From Porticoccus sp033791605 (GTDB lineage Bacteria; Pseudomonadota; Gammaproteobacteria; Pseudomonadales; Porticoccaceae): a DNA stretch of 30,475 nucleotides. The position numbers and the translations under genes were made by a program. The notes under the pieces were generated by a model, which was given only the letters and a program-made list of their open reading frames with translations, did no database searches and had not been told where the DNA came from. The stretch spans positions 1 to 30,475 of the forward strand of contig JASJGJ010000160.1 in the NCBI GenBank assembly GCA_033791605.1. The letters run 5' to 3'. Below, piece by piece: positions 1-7,265 of the stretch. Every line of letters begins with the position of its first letter. Position 1 is the first letter of the stretch.

Positions 1-16
1 TGCAAAAGGAACATGC

Positions 17-463
17 ATGAAGTTCATACTAGTTTTTCTCTCATTGATATTGGCAGCCTGCCAACCCGTCATTACAACGGTCATTCCAGATACCAGCAAC
101 TATGAAAAATTACTTGTAGGAAAATGGGCAACAACAAAAAAAATTGAAGGGTATAAATGTTGGGATGTACATATTGAGTTTAGAGCCGATGGTACAAAAA
201 TAGGCAACTGGACTATTTGTGACGAAAAGGGAAACCCCCAGCCTTATAGTTACAAAGCACACTGGTCAATTCGTAAGGCAAAACTGTATGTAACCATCTT
301 TGAAGCCTCCCCAGAGTTATTGGAGCGCGAGAAAATTACATTGCCGTACGCAGAAAAATCTCATATTAGATCGTTAACAGAGGATGACTTTGTAATTACA
401 TTTACACGTGAATCTCTTACGCTCCAACCTAGAGAATGGCTTGTTTACAAAAGAGAAGACTAA
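17..463 (+). CDS. Small putative lipoprotein of unknown function
   Basis: The 148-residue product begins with a short basic N-end, a hydrophobic stretch and a lipobox (LAAC, Cys15), so it should be lipidated and anchored to the inner or outer membrane. The remainder is soluble and mixed alpha/beta, with a few aromatic residues (KWAT, GYKCWDVHIEF, GNWTICDEKG) that give it the feel of a small lipocalin-like or lipid-modified beta domain. That last point is only an impression. The ATG at 17 is preceded by an AAAAGGA ribosome binding site 6 bases upstream; the out-of-frame ATG at 13 is ignored. I do not recognise the family. No partner gene is visible, because the window starts just upstream and a gene-free stretch follows. 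Confidence 0.75.
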   Translation: MKFILVFLSLILAACQPVITTVIPDTSNYEKLLVGKWATTKKIEGYKCWDVHIEFRADGTKIGNWTICDEKGNPQPYSYKAHWSIRKAKLYVTIFEASPELLEREKITLPYAEKSHIRSLTEDDFVITFTRESLTLQPREWLVYKRED

Positions 464-810
464 CAATTCACCTCCTGTTGGGAGGCGGATCTAATCTCTA
501 GGGTTTGATTGCTTTAGACCGTACCCACCCAAGTATTTTTATATCCCCAGAATTCCGTTTTTACATAGCCATCCAAGAATGAATTATCTGCGACTATAAA
601 AAAAAGACAAAAGTAATTTCTGGGCCAGTACGGACGCAATAAAAATAGTCTTAAACCTTAGAAACGTCGATTTCCGTCAATTCTAGGGGGTATAAATGGG
701 GGTATATTAAATACTAAAAATATAATACTTAATATACATCAAATAGTTAAACCTACAATTAAAGTGACGCCGCCACATTTAATTGTCTACCAACGACCAA
801 GAATGACCTA

Positions 811-834
811 AAAGCCCCCTAAAACGGGGTTTTA
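811..834 (+). terminator. Possible intrinsic terminator
   Basis: AAAGCCCC pairs with GGGGTTTT (one G-T wobble) around a 7-8 base loop, with a T-rich tail. It lies about 350 bases past the only upstream gene, so which transcript it would stop is unclear. Confidence 0.4.
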
Positions 835-1192
835 TTGCCTGCCACATATTTACCTCCAGCAACGGATATTGTCAGCCACTCCTCTTAAGGATAGATATAA
901 CACTTCACATAAAAACACTTAAATTACTAATACTATCAAACAGTCAAAAATTTAAAAAAACAAATGCTTATACAGCACTATAATTACAAAAAAACATGAG
1001 TTTTTAACCTAATATTAGGAAAAAATACTAAATAGTAATAAGGGGAAATTTTTAAATAAAAAACTAATAATTAAATTTATAGAAAATCATCGTTTACTGC
1101 TTTACAACTCAGACAAAAGCCAGTAGATTAAATTCATGTATAGTTTATTTCAGAAAAAAATCTTCCGTATTGCGTTGCGTAATGTTTCCGCT

Positions 1193-1240
1193 AACGCCCC
1201 ACATGCCTGTGGCGTTTAAGCTCCTGTAGCTTAAACGCCA
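1193..1240 (+). repeat. Overlapping, mutually exclusive inverted repeats
   Basis: A perfect 13-bp inverted repeat (1210-1222 with 1228-1240, loop CCTGT) shares its left arm with a second stem (1193-1203 with 1208-1216, two unpaired C). Both stems use the same GGCGTT block, so only one can form at a time. It sits about 80 bases upstream of the first Rnk-like gene. There is no clean T-run after it, so an ordinary terminator is not the obvious reading. Confidence 0.6.
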
Positions 1241-1317
1241 TCATTATTTAAAGCCTTTTAATACCTTTAGATCAATTATGCTAAATTTTTAGCGTGAGTT
1301 TTTGTGTGGAAAAAAAT

Positions 1318-1719
1318 ATGAGAATTTCATGCCGTAGCGATATTGTAGTTAAAGAAAGTGATTTCAAAAAACTCATGTCCTTACTTCAGTCTGCTGATAC
1401 AGACATTGCCACAACGTTAGAGCAAGAATTAACACATGCGAACATTGTTGAAGATAAGCGTTACCCAAAAAATGCAGTCTGCATGGGCTCGTTAGTGACC
1501 TACGTTGAGCTAATTTCTAATCAAAGAAAGACCATCAGACTGGTCTATCCAGATCAGGCAAACCTAGATGAAATGAAGGTTTCAGTGTTATCTCCAGTGG
1601 GGTGCGCCCTGATAGGAATGAAAAGAAATTGCTCTATCGACTGGAAAATGCTCAACAACCAACACGTCAAATTCAAGGTGGAGTCTGTCGAACAAATTTG
1701 CTTAAGTGAATGCCAATGA
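1318..1719 (+). CDS. Rnk/GreA C-terminal domain family protein (copy 1)
   Basis: The 133-residue product has the layout of Rnk, the regulator of nucleoside diphosphate kinase: a short helical N-terminal part (about 14-43) and a GreA/GreB C-terminal FKBP-like domain (about 50-125). The most telling stretch is RLVYPDQA followed by VSVLSPVGCALIG (residues 88-100), matching the TLVYPA...LSVMAPVGAALLG block of E. coli Rnk. Family members bind RNA polymerase near the secondary channel; that role here is inference. The start is placed at ATG 1318, with GGA 7 bases upstream, rather than GTG 1294, which lacks a binding site. It overlaps the next gene by 4 bases (ATGA), so the two are likely translationally coupled. 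A diverged second copy lies at 2083. It is too divergent to name rnk outright. Confidence 0.75.
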   Translation: MRISCRSDIVVKESDFKKLMSLLQSADTDIATTLEQELTHANIVEDKRYPKNAVCMGSLVTYVELISNQRKTIRLVYPDQANLDEMKVSVLSPVGCALIGMKRNCSIDWKMLNNQHVKFKVESVEQICLSECQ

Positions 1720-1949
1720 AAATTAAGGGAACATGGGAACAGATATATCTTCACTGTATAGCAATACATGATATTGATACTAACTGCGATAATAGTATTC
1801 GCGATTTGTGTGAACATTTGTCAACGATAGATCTTCTTATACCAGAAGGTGTGGAGCCAGATAGTGATTTTGAACTTTATGTGGTGGCTAAATTATGTCG
1901 TCACATCGAAGAGCTTTTAATTTGTCGTATGAAACGTTCAGAATTATAG
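1716..1949 (+). CDS. Small hypothetical protein coupled to the Rnk-like gene
   Basis: A 77-residue, cytoplasmic-looking, acidic and helix-rich product with several Cys and His (CDNS, LCEHL, KLCRHIEELLICR). The start codon lies inside the stop of the upstream Rnk-like gene (ATGA); an in-frame ATG at 1710 would add two residues. The overlap argues for expression in a fixed ratio with the Rnk-like protein, perhaps as a partner. I recognise no family. A strong terminator follows at 2017-2055, so these two genes form one short unit. Confidence 0.6.
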   Translation: MKIKGTWEQIYLHCIAIHDIDTNCDNSIRDLCEHLSTIDLLIPEGVEPDSDFELYVVAKLCRHIEELLICRMKRSEL

Positions 1950-2016
1950 GGCTTCATTTATCATGTTGATATCAAAAAAGTTTTATCTCAGGAATCAATC
2001 GAAAACGCATGGATAA

Positions 2017-2055
2017 ACCGGAGGTGGTCGACACCTCCGGTCAAGCTATTTTTTT
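2017..2055 (+). terminator. Intrinsic terminator
   Basis: A perfect 10-bp GC-rich stem (2017-2026 with 2032-2041, loop GTCGA) is followed seven bases later by a run of seven T. It ends the Rnk-like/small-protein unit and separates it from the second Rnk-like gene. Confidence 0.8.
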
Positions 2056-2082
2056 ACATAACTTGATTGTTAGAGGTGAAAA

Positions 2083-2478
2083 ATGTTACCGCTTGTTTCT
2101 CAGGTCCGTAAATTTATTTATCTTTCATCGAAAGAAAAAAATTATTCGTCGTTGGCCTCTCGTTGTATTTTAAATGCGATTGAACTTTCATCAGTGCTTG
2201 ATAAGCTGGAAAAATATTATCATTCAGATACTGATATCGATACTAGCAATGTCGCATTAATTGGAAAAAAAATCACTTTATATGATTACATTGAGGATTT
2301 AACGATGGATATAACTCTTACTCTTCCGGAAGACTCAGACCCAAGTATTGGAAAAATTTCCGTCCTATCACCTCTGGGCGGGTTGCTTCTGGGATCAAAG
2401 GTCGATGACAACCTCACTTTATATCTTGGCAATACGACCACCCAATTTAAAGTTCGGGCCGTATCAGAAGATAACTAA
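2083..2478 (+). CDS. Diverged Rnk/GreA C-terminal domain family protein (copy 2)
   Basis: A 131-residue product whose second half carries the same signature as the gene at 1318: KISVLSPLGGLLLG (residues 91-104), then a short strand and TTQFKVRAVS at the end. The N-terminal half is a helical segment containing an LDKLEKYY motif. Family knowledge suggests an RNA-polymerase-associated regulator lacking the GreA coiled coil that reaches the active site; this copy lacks that coiled coil too. A good ribosome binding site (GAGGTG, 4-5 bases before ATG 2083) supports the start. It has its own transcription context, since a terminator lies just upstream. The two copies are only distantly alike outside the core motif, so if they are duplicates the event is old. 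Confidence 0.7.
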   Translation: MLPLVSQVRKFIYLSSKEKNYSSLASRCILNAIELSSVLDKLEKYYHSDTDIDTSNVALIGKKITLYDYIEDLTMDITLTLPEDSDPSIGKISVLSPLGGLLLGSKVDDNLTLYLGNTTTQFKVRAVSEDN

Positions 2479-3230
2479 AACTTTTAAAAATCATTATTGA
2501 GATAAAGATGTGGGGTGAATTCATCATGATGGGCAATAGAGTTCTTGTAATAGCCTTCATTCATGAAGGCTCACCTCATTTCTTCTAAGCACCAAATGGC
2601 CAAATTTTTGTACATTAAATTTCAGTTCTATCATTATTAATTAACGATGATCTTTGCCCATGTGTTCAACAGAGAATAATCTCGTATTTTTTACAGTTTT
2701 ATGTATTTTTTCGATTAATTAAGCTCTACCAAAATCTACTCAGATAGATAGACATTTTTATATCTCGATTGGACTAGCGACTAAAAATCTCTGCCGGCAA
2801 GGCGTTACTCTACTTTTTTTCGCGTCAGATAAAGTGAAAACCAACATTCGTGGTTTCAACAACTTGCCGTTTCTTTAACATAAAACCAAGCCTCGCCAAG
2901 AATGATTACTTATATTTTTTCTCATAATCTAATGTCTATTTAGATTTGATGCCATACGACATAACAATAAAATTATCTGAACAATTTTTCTTTCAAAATA
3001 GTATTTTTAAAAGTTCCTTCCAAATTTATTTGGGACTAAATATCCTCCCCTTATTTAGGGCGAAATGATCTTTGGCTTTACCGCATTAATATGAGGGTAT
3101 TATTTGGTTGCTCTCTATCGAATATGCTGAGGCATACTCGCTTTATTTAGTTCTATGCTGCCATAAAACATATAATATGCACTTATTTGTAATGTAATAT
3201 ACCTATTATTTATCAATGGCCTAAGACCTT
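2479..3230. other. AT-rich gene-free stretch upstream of gdhA
   Basis: About 750 bases with no supported gene. A 9-bp inverted repeat (AGCCTTCAT/ATGAAGGCT, 2552-2571) about 75 bases past the Rnk-like stop could be a weak terminator. The part next to gdhA (3100-3230) presumably holds its promoter and operators, for example an imperfect repeat around TATGCTGAGGCATA at 3123-3136, but I cannot assign a convincing -35/-10 pair. Confidence 0.55.
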
Positions 3231-4583
3231 ATGACCTATATTCATCAAACCATTTCCGATTTAAAGCATACAAGTCCTGCCCAGTGTGAATTTTACCAAG
3301 CAGTAGAAGAAGTTTTGGAGTCTCTTGGACCTGTACTCGAATCCTCGAATCGTTATCAGGAACAAGCCATTATTCAACGTATTGTTGAACCAGAACGTCA
3401 AATTATGTTCCGTGTGCCATGGGTAGATGACAATGGCAACATTCAAATAAATAAAGGCTACCGTATCGAATTTAATTCTGCTCTTGGCCCCTATAAAGGG
3501 GGGTTACGTTTTCACCCAAGCGTCAATGCCAGCGTTATTAAATTTTTAGGCTTTGAGCAAATCTTTAAAAATGCTTTAACCGGACTTCCTATTGGTGGTG
3601 GCAAAGGTGGCGCCAACTTTGACGTCAAGGGCCGATCTGATGCAGAAGTTATGCGTTTTTGCCAATCTTTTATGACAGAGTTATATCGTCATATTGGCCC
3701 GACCACTGATGTCCCTGCCGGTGACATTGGTGTAGGTGCACGAGAAATTGGTTATATGTTTGGCCAATATAAACGGCTAACCGGCCGTTATGAGGGTGTA
3801 TTGACAGGTAAAAGCCTATTATGGGGGGGCTCGTTGGCCCGAAAAGAAGCAACCGGCTATGGCGCGGTATATTTTGCACAATATATGTTAGAAGCTCGCA
3901 ATGATTCGTTAAAAGGCAAAAAATGCCTTATTTCAGGCGCCGGAAACGTTGCTATTTATGCTATTGAAAAACTGCATCAGCTTGGAGCAATACCTGTCAC
4001 TTGCTCAGATTCATGTGGCACTATTTTTCACGACAAAGGTATCGACCTTGATTTATTAAAAGATTTAAAAGAAGTACGCCGCAAAAGCCTAGAAGAATAT
4101 TTACAAACACATGGTGATGCCAAATACATTCCGACAACCGATTATCCGAAAGATGGTCACGCCGTATGGCGCTTTAATGCCGATGCGGCATTTCCTTGCG
4201 CTACACAAAATGAACTAACAAAAGACGATGCCGAGGCATTGTTAGCCAATGGTTGTATTGTAGTTAGTGAAGGCGCAAATATGCCATCCTCCCAAAGCGC
4301 AGTCGATGTCTTTATCAATTCAAACATTGCCTACGGTCCAGGGAAAGCTGCCAATGCAGGCGGCGTGGCTACAAGCCAGTTAGAAATGACACAAAATGCC
4401 AGCATGCAAAGTTGGACATTTGATCAGGTAGACAGCAGGCTAAAAGAAATCATGAAAAATATTTTTGATTCTGCTAATGATACAGCTACCGAATTTGGTC
4501 AGCCAGGCAACCTTGTTTTGGGTGCGAATATCGCAGGTTTCAGACGTGTAGCCGAGGCTATGATCGAGCAAGGCGTCGTATGA
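3231..4583 (+). CDS. gdhA: NADP-type glutamate dehydrogenase
   Basis: Interconverts 2-oxoglutarate plus ammonium and glutamate, normally in the assimilatory direction, in the cytoplasm as a hexamer. The 450-residue length matches E. coli GdhA (447). Visible features in order: VEPER and RVPWVDD near 52-67, substrate-binding GPYKGGLRFHPS (86-97, Lys89), FKNALTGLPIGGGKGG with the catalytic-region Lys113 and Lys125, TDVPAGDIGVG (Asp165), the dinucleotide motif SGAGNVA near 235-241, TCSDSCGT in the position of the NADPH-selective loop, and the C-terminal GPGKAANAGGVATS block. All key residues are present. The start ATG has only a weak binding site (TAAGA). It is followed after 43 bases by a small membrane protein gene in the same direction. 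Nitrogen-status control is likely but cannot be read from the upstream sequence. Confidence 0.97.
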   Translation: MTYIHQTISDLKHTSPAQCEFYQAVEEVLESLGPVLESSNRYQEQAIIQRIVEPERQIMFRVPWVDDNGNIQINKGYRIEFNSALGPYKGGLRFHPSVNASVIKFLGFEQIFKNALTGLPIGGGKGGANFDVKGRSDAEVMRFCQSFMTELYRHIGPTTDVPAGDIGVGAREIGYMFGQYKRLTGRYEGVLTGKSLLWGGSLARKEATGYGAVYFAQYMLEARNDSLKGKKCLISGAGNVAIYAIEKLHQLGAIPVTCSDSCGTIFHDKGIDLDLLKDLKEVRRKSLEEYLQTHGDAKYIPTTDYPKDGHAVWRFNADAAFPCATQNELTKDDAEALLANGCIVVSEGANMPSSQSAVDVFINSNIAYGPGKAANAGGVATSQLEMTQNASMQSWTFDQVDSRLKEIMKNIFDSANDTATEFGQPGNLVLGANIAGFRRVAEAMIEQGVV

Positions 4584-4626
4584 TGATGTAAAGCCCGTTC
4601 TAGAATAGGATATACAGAAAAAACAA

Positions 4627-5034
4627 ATGTATGAAAGTAAGAGCACGTCTTTACTTGCGAAGAAAGCATTCACAAAACGTATGTTTTTTTATGTGCTCGC
4701 GGCATTTATATTAGTTATCATCACACTAGTAGCAGGCATCGCGTGGCATATTTACTTTGACAATATGGAGCCAGTTACGACGCTCATTGCGTCAATCACC
4801 TTAACAAGAGGGCTTGGCCTATCTATTCTCCCAGAAACCATTTTAGTGCAACTATTTGCCAGCCTCTATGGAATTCTTTCTGGCTATGTATATCTAGCTA
4901 CTAGCACTATAGAGATTGCACCAATTCTCCATAGAATAGTTCACGAGCTCCATTTGATGAATAGTACCAACATAACAACTCTACCAACTTCGCCCCTTGA
5001 GCCCCGGATGCAGCAAATCTGCATCTGCTATTGA
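4627..5034 (+). CDS. Two-helix membrane protein resembling a small K+-channel module
   Basis: A 135-residue product with two transmembrane segments (about 19-43 and 73-95). The order is helix, WHIYFDNMEPVTTLIASITLT, a short RGLGLS segment, a second helix ending LYGILSGYVYL, then APILHRIVHELHL. This follows small bacterial proteins annotated as two-pore-domain K+ channel relatives, in which the middle part reads like a pore helix plus a GMGP-type filter and the end is APxxHRxLHxFHL. Here the filter-like position (61-66) is RGLGLS, which lacks a TVGYG-type filter, so ion conduction is doubtful. The C-terminal 25 residues are low-complexity and look poorly constrained. It lies 43 bases after gdhA with no clear ribosome binding site. 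The family assignment is from memory and tentative. Confidence 0.6.
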   Translation: MYESKSTSLLAKKAFTKRMFFYVLAAFILVIITLVAGIAWHIYFDNMEPVTTLIASITLTRGLGLSILPETILVQLFASLYGILSGYVYLATSTIEIAPILHRIVHELHLMNSTNITTLPTSPLEPRMQQICICY

Positions 5035-5057
5035 AGGGTTAAGCGTAGATAATTTTT

Positions 5058-5348
5058 ATGCAAAGTTGGTTCAAGGTAAAATTAGGCGATGCTATGCTAG
5101 CCAATGAATCACTTTTACACCTCAAGGCTAACTTATCAAATGTCTATGAAGTAAAAGGAAGGGCGGAACGTATGCTGGCCATCTACCGGCATGAGTCTGA
5201 AGAGCTACACTGTAACCTAGTCGTTTACCTTACTACGGAATTTCAGGATGCAGCAAGGTTAGAGAATGCTATACGCTGTAATATCCCTCCATTATCTGAT
5301 TCGAGTTTTTTAGCTGGCAACAAAATGCACATGAGTGAAATCCTGTAG
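5058..5348 (+). CDS. Small conserved-looking hypothetical protein
   Basis: A 96-residue soluble product starting MQSWFKVKLGDAMLA, with a central YRHESEELHCNLVVYLTTEFQDAA segment and NIPPLS near the end. The WFxVKLGDAML and RHESExLHC pieces remind me of small uncharacterised gammaproteobacterial proteins of about 90 residues; the function of that group is unknown to me. The gene begins 23 bases after the membrane protein stop, so the two may be co-transcribed. The ribosome binding site is weak. No signal peptide or membrane segment is visible. Confidence 0.55.
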   Translation: MQSWFKVKLGDAMLANESLLHLKANLSNVYEVKGRAERMLAIYRHESEELHCNLVVYLTTEFQDAARLENAIRCNIPPLSDSSFLAGNKMHMSEIL

Positions 5349-5403
5349 GCCTTACGATGCGCTTCAATCGTCAAACTATGGCGTCCTCACCAATGAAGTA
5401 CAA

Positions 5404-5429
5404 TTTTAAATCGCGTCAACGATTTAAAA
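5404..5429. repeat. Perfect 10-bp inverted repeat
   Basis: TTTTAAATCG and CGATTTAAAA are separated by 6 bases, in the gap between the small plus-strand gene and the convergent lipoprotein gene. It could be a weak bidirectional terminator or a protein-binding site; nothing in the sequence decides. Confidence 0.55.
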
Positions 5430-5600
5430 CGGACACACTCAAATCTACATCTATTCCAAAAATTCTATGTTTACACTCCCGCCTAAAACATTCTGAAATA
5501 GAAGAAAACTAAAAAAATTGATACCAAACACAAAAAAATTTATATCATTAAAGTTCAAACAAGATGCCTAGGTTACCACTTAGCTCAAGCAGCCCTTAAA

Positions 5601-6230
5601 TTAAATTCCGACTGCACCCGTCATAGTTGAACCCACAGAATCTTGAAGCGGCCCCAAGGGGTTTTTATGAATTTGCCCCTCATCAATAAAGGGAACGCCA
5701 CTCCAGATTTTGTACACAACAACATTATGATCAATCACTATTAGAGCTTTAAAGTTCCAGCCCGTTTGAATTCTTTCACGCTTAAACTTCAACAAATCCA
5801 AAACAACATTACCAACACGCTTACTGGTATTGACACCTGGCGTCGCTTCATAAGCAAGACAGGCCTCACGAGAGGCCAAACACGAACGTACACTCGGAGG
5901 AAAATCTTCAGGTGTTACAGAATTATTAGGGCTAAATTTTTGAAGGATATCCAGATAAGACAAGATTCTCACATTCGGCGTGCTATAGGGGTCGAAACCA
6001 AGCGCCTGTAAATCTGAAGTAGTCGTCTCGTGTAAAATAATATTATCGAACGATGCTTTAGCTTCATCAAAACTATTCCACTGGGAGCTGGTTTTAGATT
6101 CACCTTTTGGTAAAGAGCTACCACATGCCACCAAAATCAGTGTCAATATAGAAATCAGGCACCAGCTTAGCCCACAGAACACAATTTTTTTAAGCCCACA
6201 TGCCACAAGAGTTTCACCAATGTACTTCAT
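5601..6230 (-). CDS. Putative lipoprotein of unknown function
   Basis: A 209-residue product with a hydrophobic N-terminal segment and a lipobox LVAC at Cys36. This gives an unusually long N-region, so translation may start further in, for example at one of the GTG codons at residues 9 or 17. The mature part contains the sequence SFDEAKASFDNIILHETTTSDLQALGFDPYSTPNVRILSY in broken form: a helix, a short Thr-rich turn and LGFDP. This resembles a family of uncharacterised exported proteins that recall SmpA/BamE-like small domains. A Cys pair (SCLASREAC, near 115-123) may form a disulfide. No ribosome binding site is obvious. It is a single gene, convergent with the 5058 gene and divergent from the methyltransferase. 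Confidence 0.7.
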   Translation of the reverse strand: MKYIGETLVACGLKKIVFCGLSWCLISILTLILVACGSSLPKGESKTSSQWNSFDEAKASFDNIILHETTTSDLQALGFDPYSTPNVRILSYLDILQKFSPNNSVTPEDFPPSVRSCLASREACLAYEATPGVNTSKRVGNVVLDLLKFKRERIQTGWNFKALIVIDHNVVVYKIWSGVPFIDEGQIHKNPLGPLQDSVGSTMTGAVGI

Positions 6231-6414
6231 AGAATCTTAATCTACCCTATTGAGTGGCTAAAATCACCACATTACACTGAAATCCCACACCAAACTAAAT
6301 ATCTCTATTCTTGCCTACACGGCTTCTTATTTGCAACGATATAGATTCAGTCTGACTTAACAAATAATGAGACATACTTTACTAAACCACCCAAACTGAT
6401 CTAGCCTGTAGACT

Positions 6415-7053
6415 ATGGACTTTGACAAGAATTTTTCAATTAAGTTAACAAACGATGCGTTCCACCGTGTGGATGAAACGCCAGATCATAAGTTTTATGC
6501 TATACCAAGATTTACCAGCCATATTGATACTGGAGCTAGAGAAGCCGTCACAGAAACTTATCGTAAATATCTTCCTGAAAACTCCAAAATATTAGATTTA
6601 ATGAGTAGTTGGCTGAGCCATTTTCCAGAAGAAGCACATTACAAAAGTTTAGTTGGACTCGGGATGAATGACAGAGAAATGGCCAACAACAAGCAACTGA
6701 ATCATTGGGTTGTGCATGACTTAAACAGCAATCCAAAGCTACCTTTTAAAGATAATGAATTTGATGCCGCTACCATTTGTGTTTCTATTGATTATTTAAC
6801 AAGCCCTGTCGCTGTTCTTACGGATATGGGGCGGGTTTTAAAAACCGGAGCACCACTTATTATCACTTATTCAAATCGTTATTTTGAAACTAAAGCCACG
6901 ACAGCATGGCTGTATCTATCTGATGAGCAACGAGCTTACCTAGTGAAATCTTTTCTTACTGACACCCAGCGCTTCAGTGATATAAAACTTCTGGATTGCA
7001 GCCCCTCTTTTGGCGATCCACTCTATGCTGTTGTGGCTAAAAATATTTCATAA
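6415..7053 (+). CDS. Class I SAM-dependent methyltransferase-like protein
   Basis: A 212-residue product with a Methyltransf_11-like layout: strand 1 with KILDLMSSWLSHFP (58-71), GLGMNDREMANN (81-92) in the acidic-loop region, HDLNSNPKLPFKDNEFDAATICVSIDYL (101-128) matching motifs II-III, then RVLKTGAPLIITYSNRYF (140-157). The motif I region is DLMSSWxSH instead of the usual DxGxGxG. I recall the same substitution in a subgroup of bacterial and plant homologues, so it is a family trait and not decay. Substrate unknown. The region upstream is short and AT-rich, and the ribosome binding site is weak. It stands alone and converges on degQ. Confidence 0.75.
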   Translation: MDFDKNFSIKLTNDAFHRVDETPDHKFYAIPRFTSHIDTGAREAVTETYRKYLPENSKILDLMSSWLSHFPEEAHYKSLVGLGMNDREMANNKQLNHWVVHDLNSNPKLPFKDNEFDAATICVSIDYLTSPVAVLTDMGRVLKTGAPLIITYSNRYFETKATTAWLYLSDEQRAYLVKSFLTDTQRFSDIKLLDCSPSFGDPLYAVVAKNIS

Positions 7054-7202
7054 ACATTTAACCTGAAGTCGTCTTACAAAATAAATTAAAATTCAACATT
7101 GGTTGTATCTAGACACTAAATATTTCCTAACAACTAAATATTCAGTAGTTTATTATCAATCAACCTTTTACTAGACATAATTTTTGGCTCACATAAAAAT
7201 TA

Positions 7203-7238
7203 CAAAAAAAGGGTCTAAGCTATGATTAGCTGAGACCC
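7203..7238 (-). terminator. Intrinsic terminator of degQ
   Basis: On the minus strand an 11-bp stem with one mismatch (7228-7238 with 7211-7221, loop of 6) is followed by a run of seven T (7204-7210), 28 bases past the degQ stop. Confidence 0.85.
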
Positions 7239-7265
7239 TCTGAATAAGAACCTTAAAAAATTATG

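Larger units (their letters stand above)
464..1317. other. AT-rich gene-free stretch with hairpins and a GGGGGTAT tandem
   Basis: About 850 bases without a convincing reading frame on either strand. It holds a short stem right after the lipoprotein stop (CCTCC/GGAGG, 471-485, no T-run), two head-to-tail GGGGGTAT octamers at 686-693 and 698-705, a terminator-like hairpin at 811-834, and an elaborate inverted repeat at 1193-1240. Most of 900-1130 is A/T-rich with runs of A. No tRNA, integrase or transposase remnant could be read in it. Confidence 0.6.

Noticed and set aside
472..560. Possible tRNA remnant around GGGTTTGATTGC
   Set aside because: The T-arm-like piece has no matching acceptor or anticodon stems, so it is not a tRNA or a clear fragment of one.
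1186..1240. Integron attC site
   Set aside because: The palindromic structure is suggestive, but the terminal boxes do not fit RYYYAAC/GTRRRY spacing and no cassette or integrase lies nearby.
1554..1817. An 87-residue minus-strand frame under the Rnk-like gene
   Set aside because: Fully antisense to a gene with clear family motifs and a coupled neighbour; no ribosome binding site.
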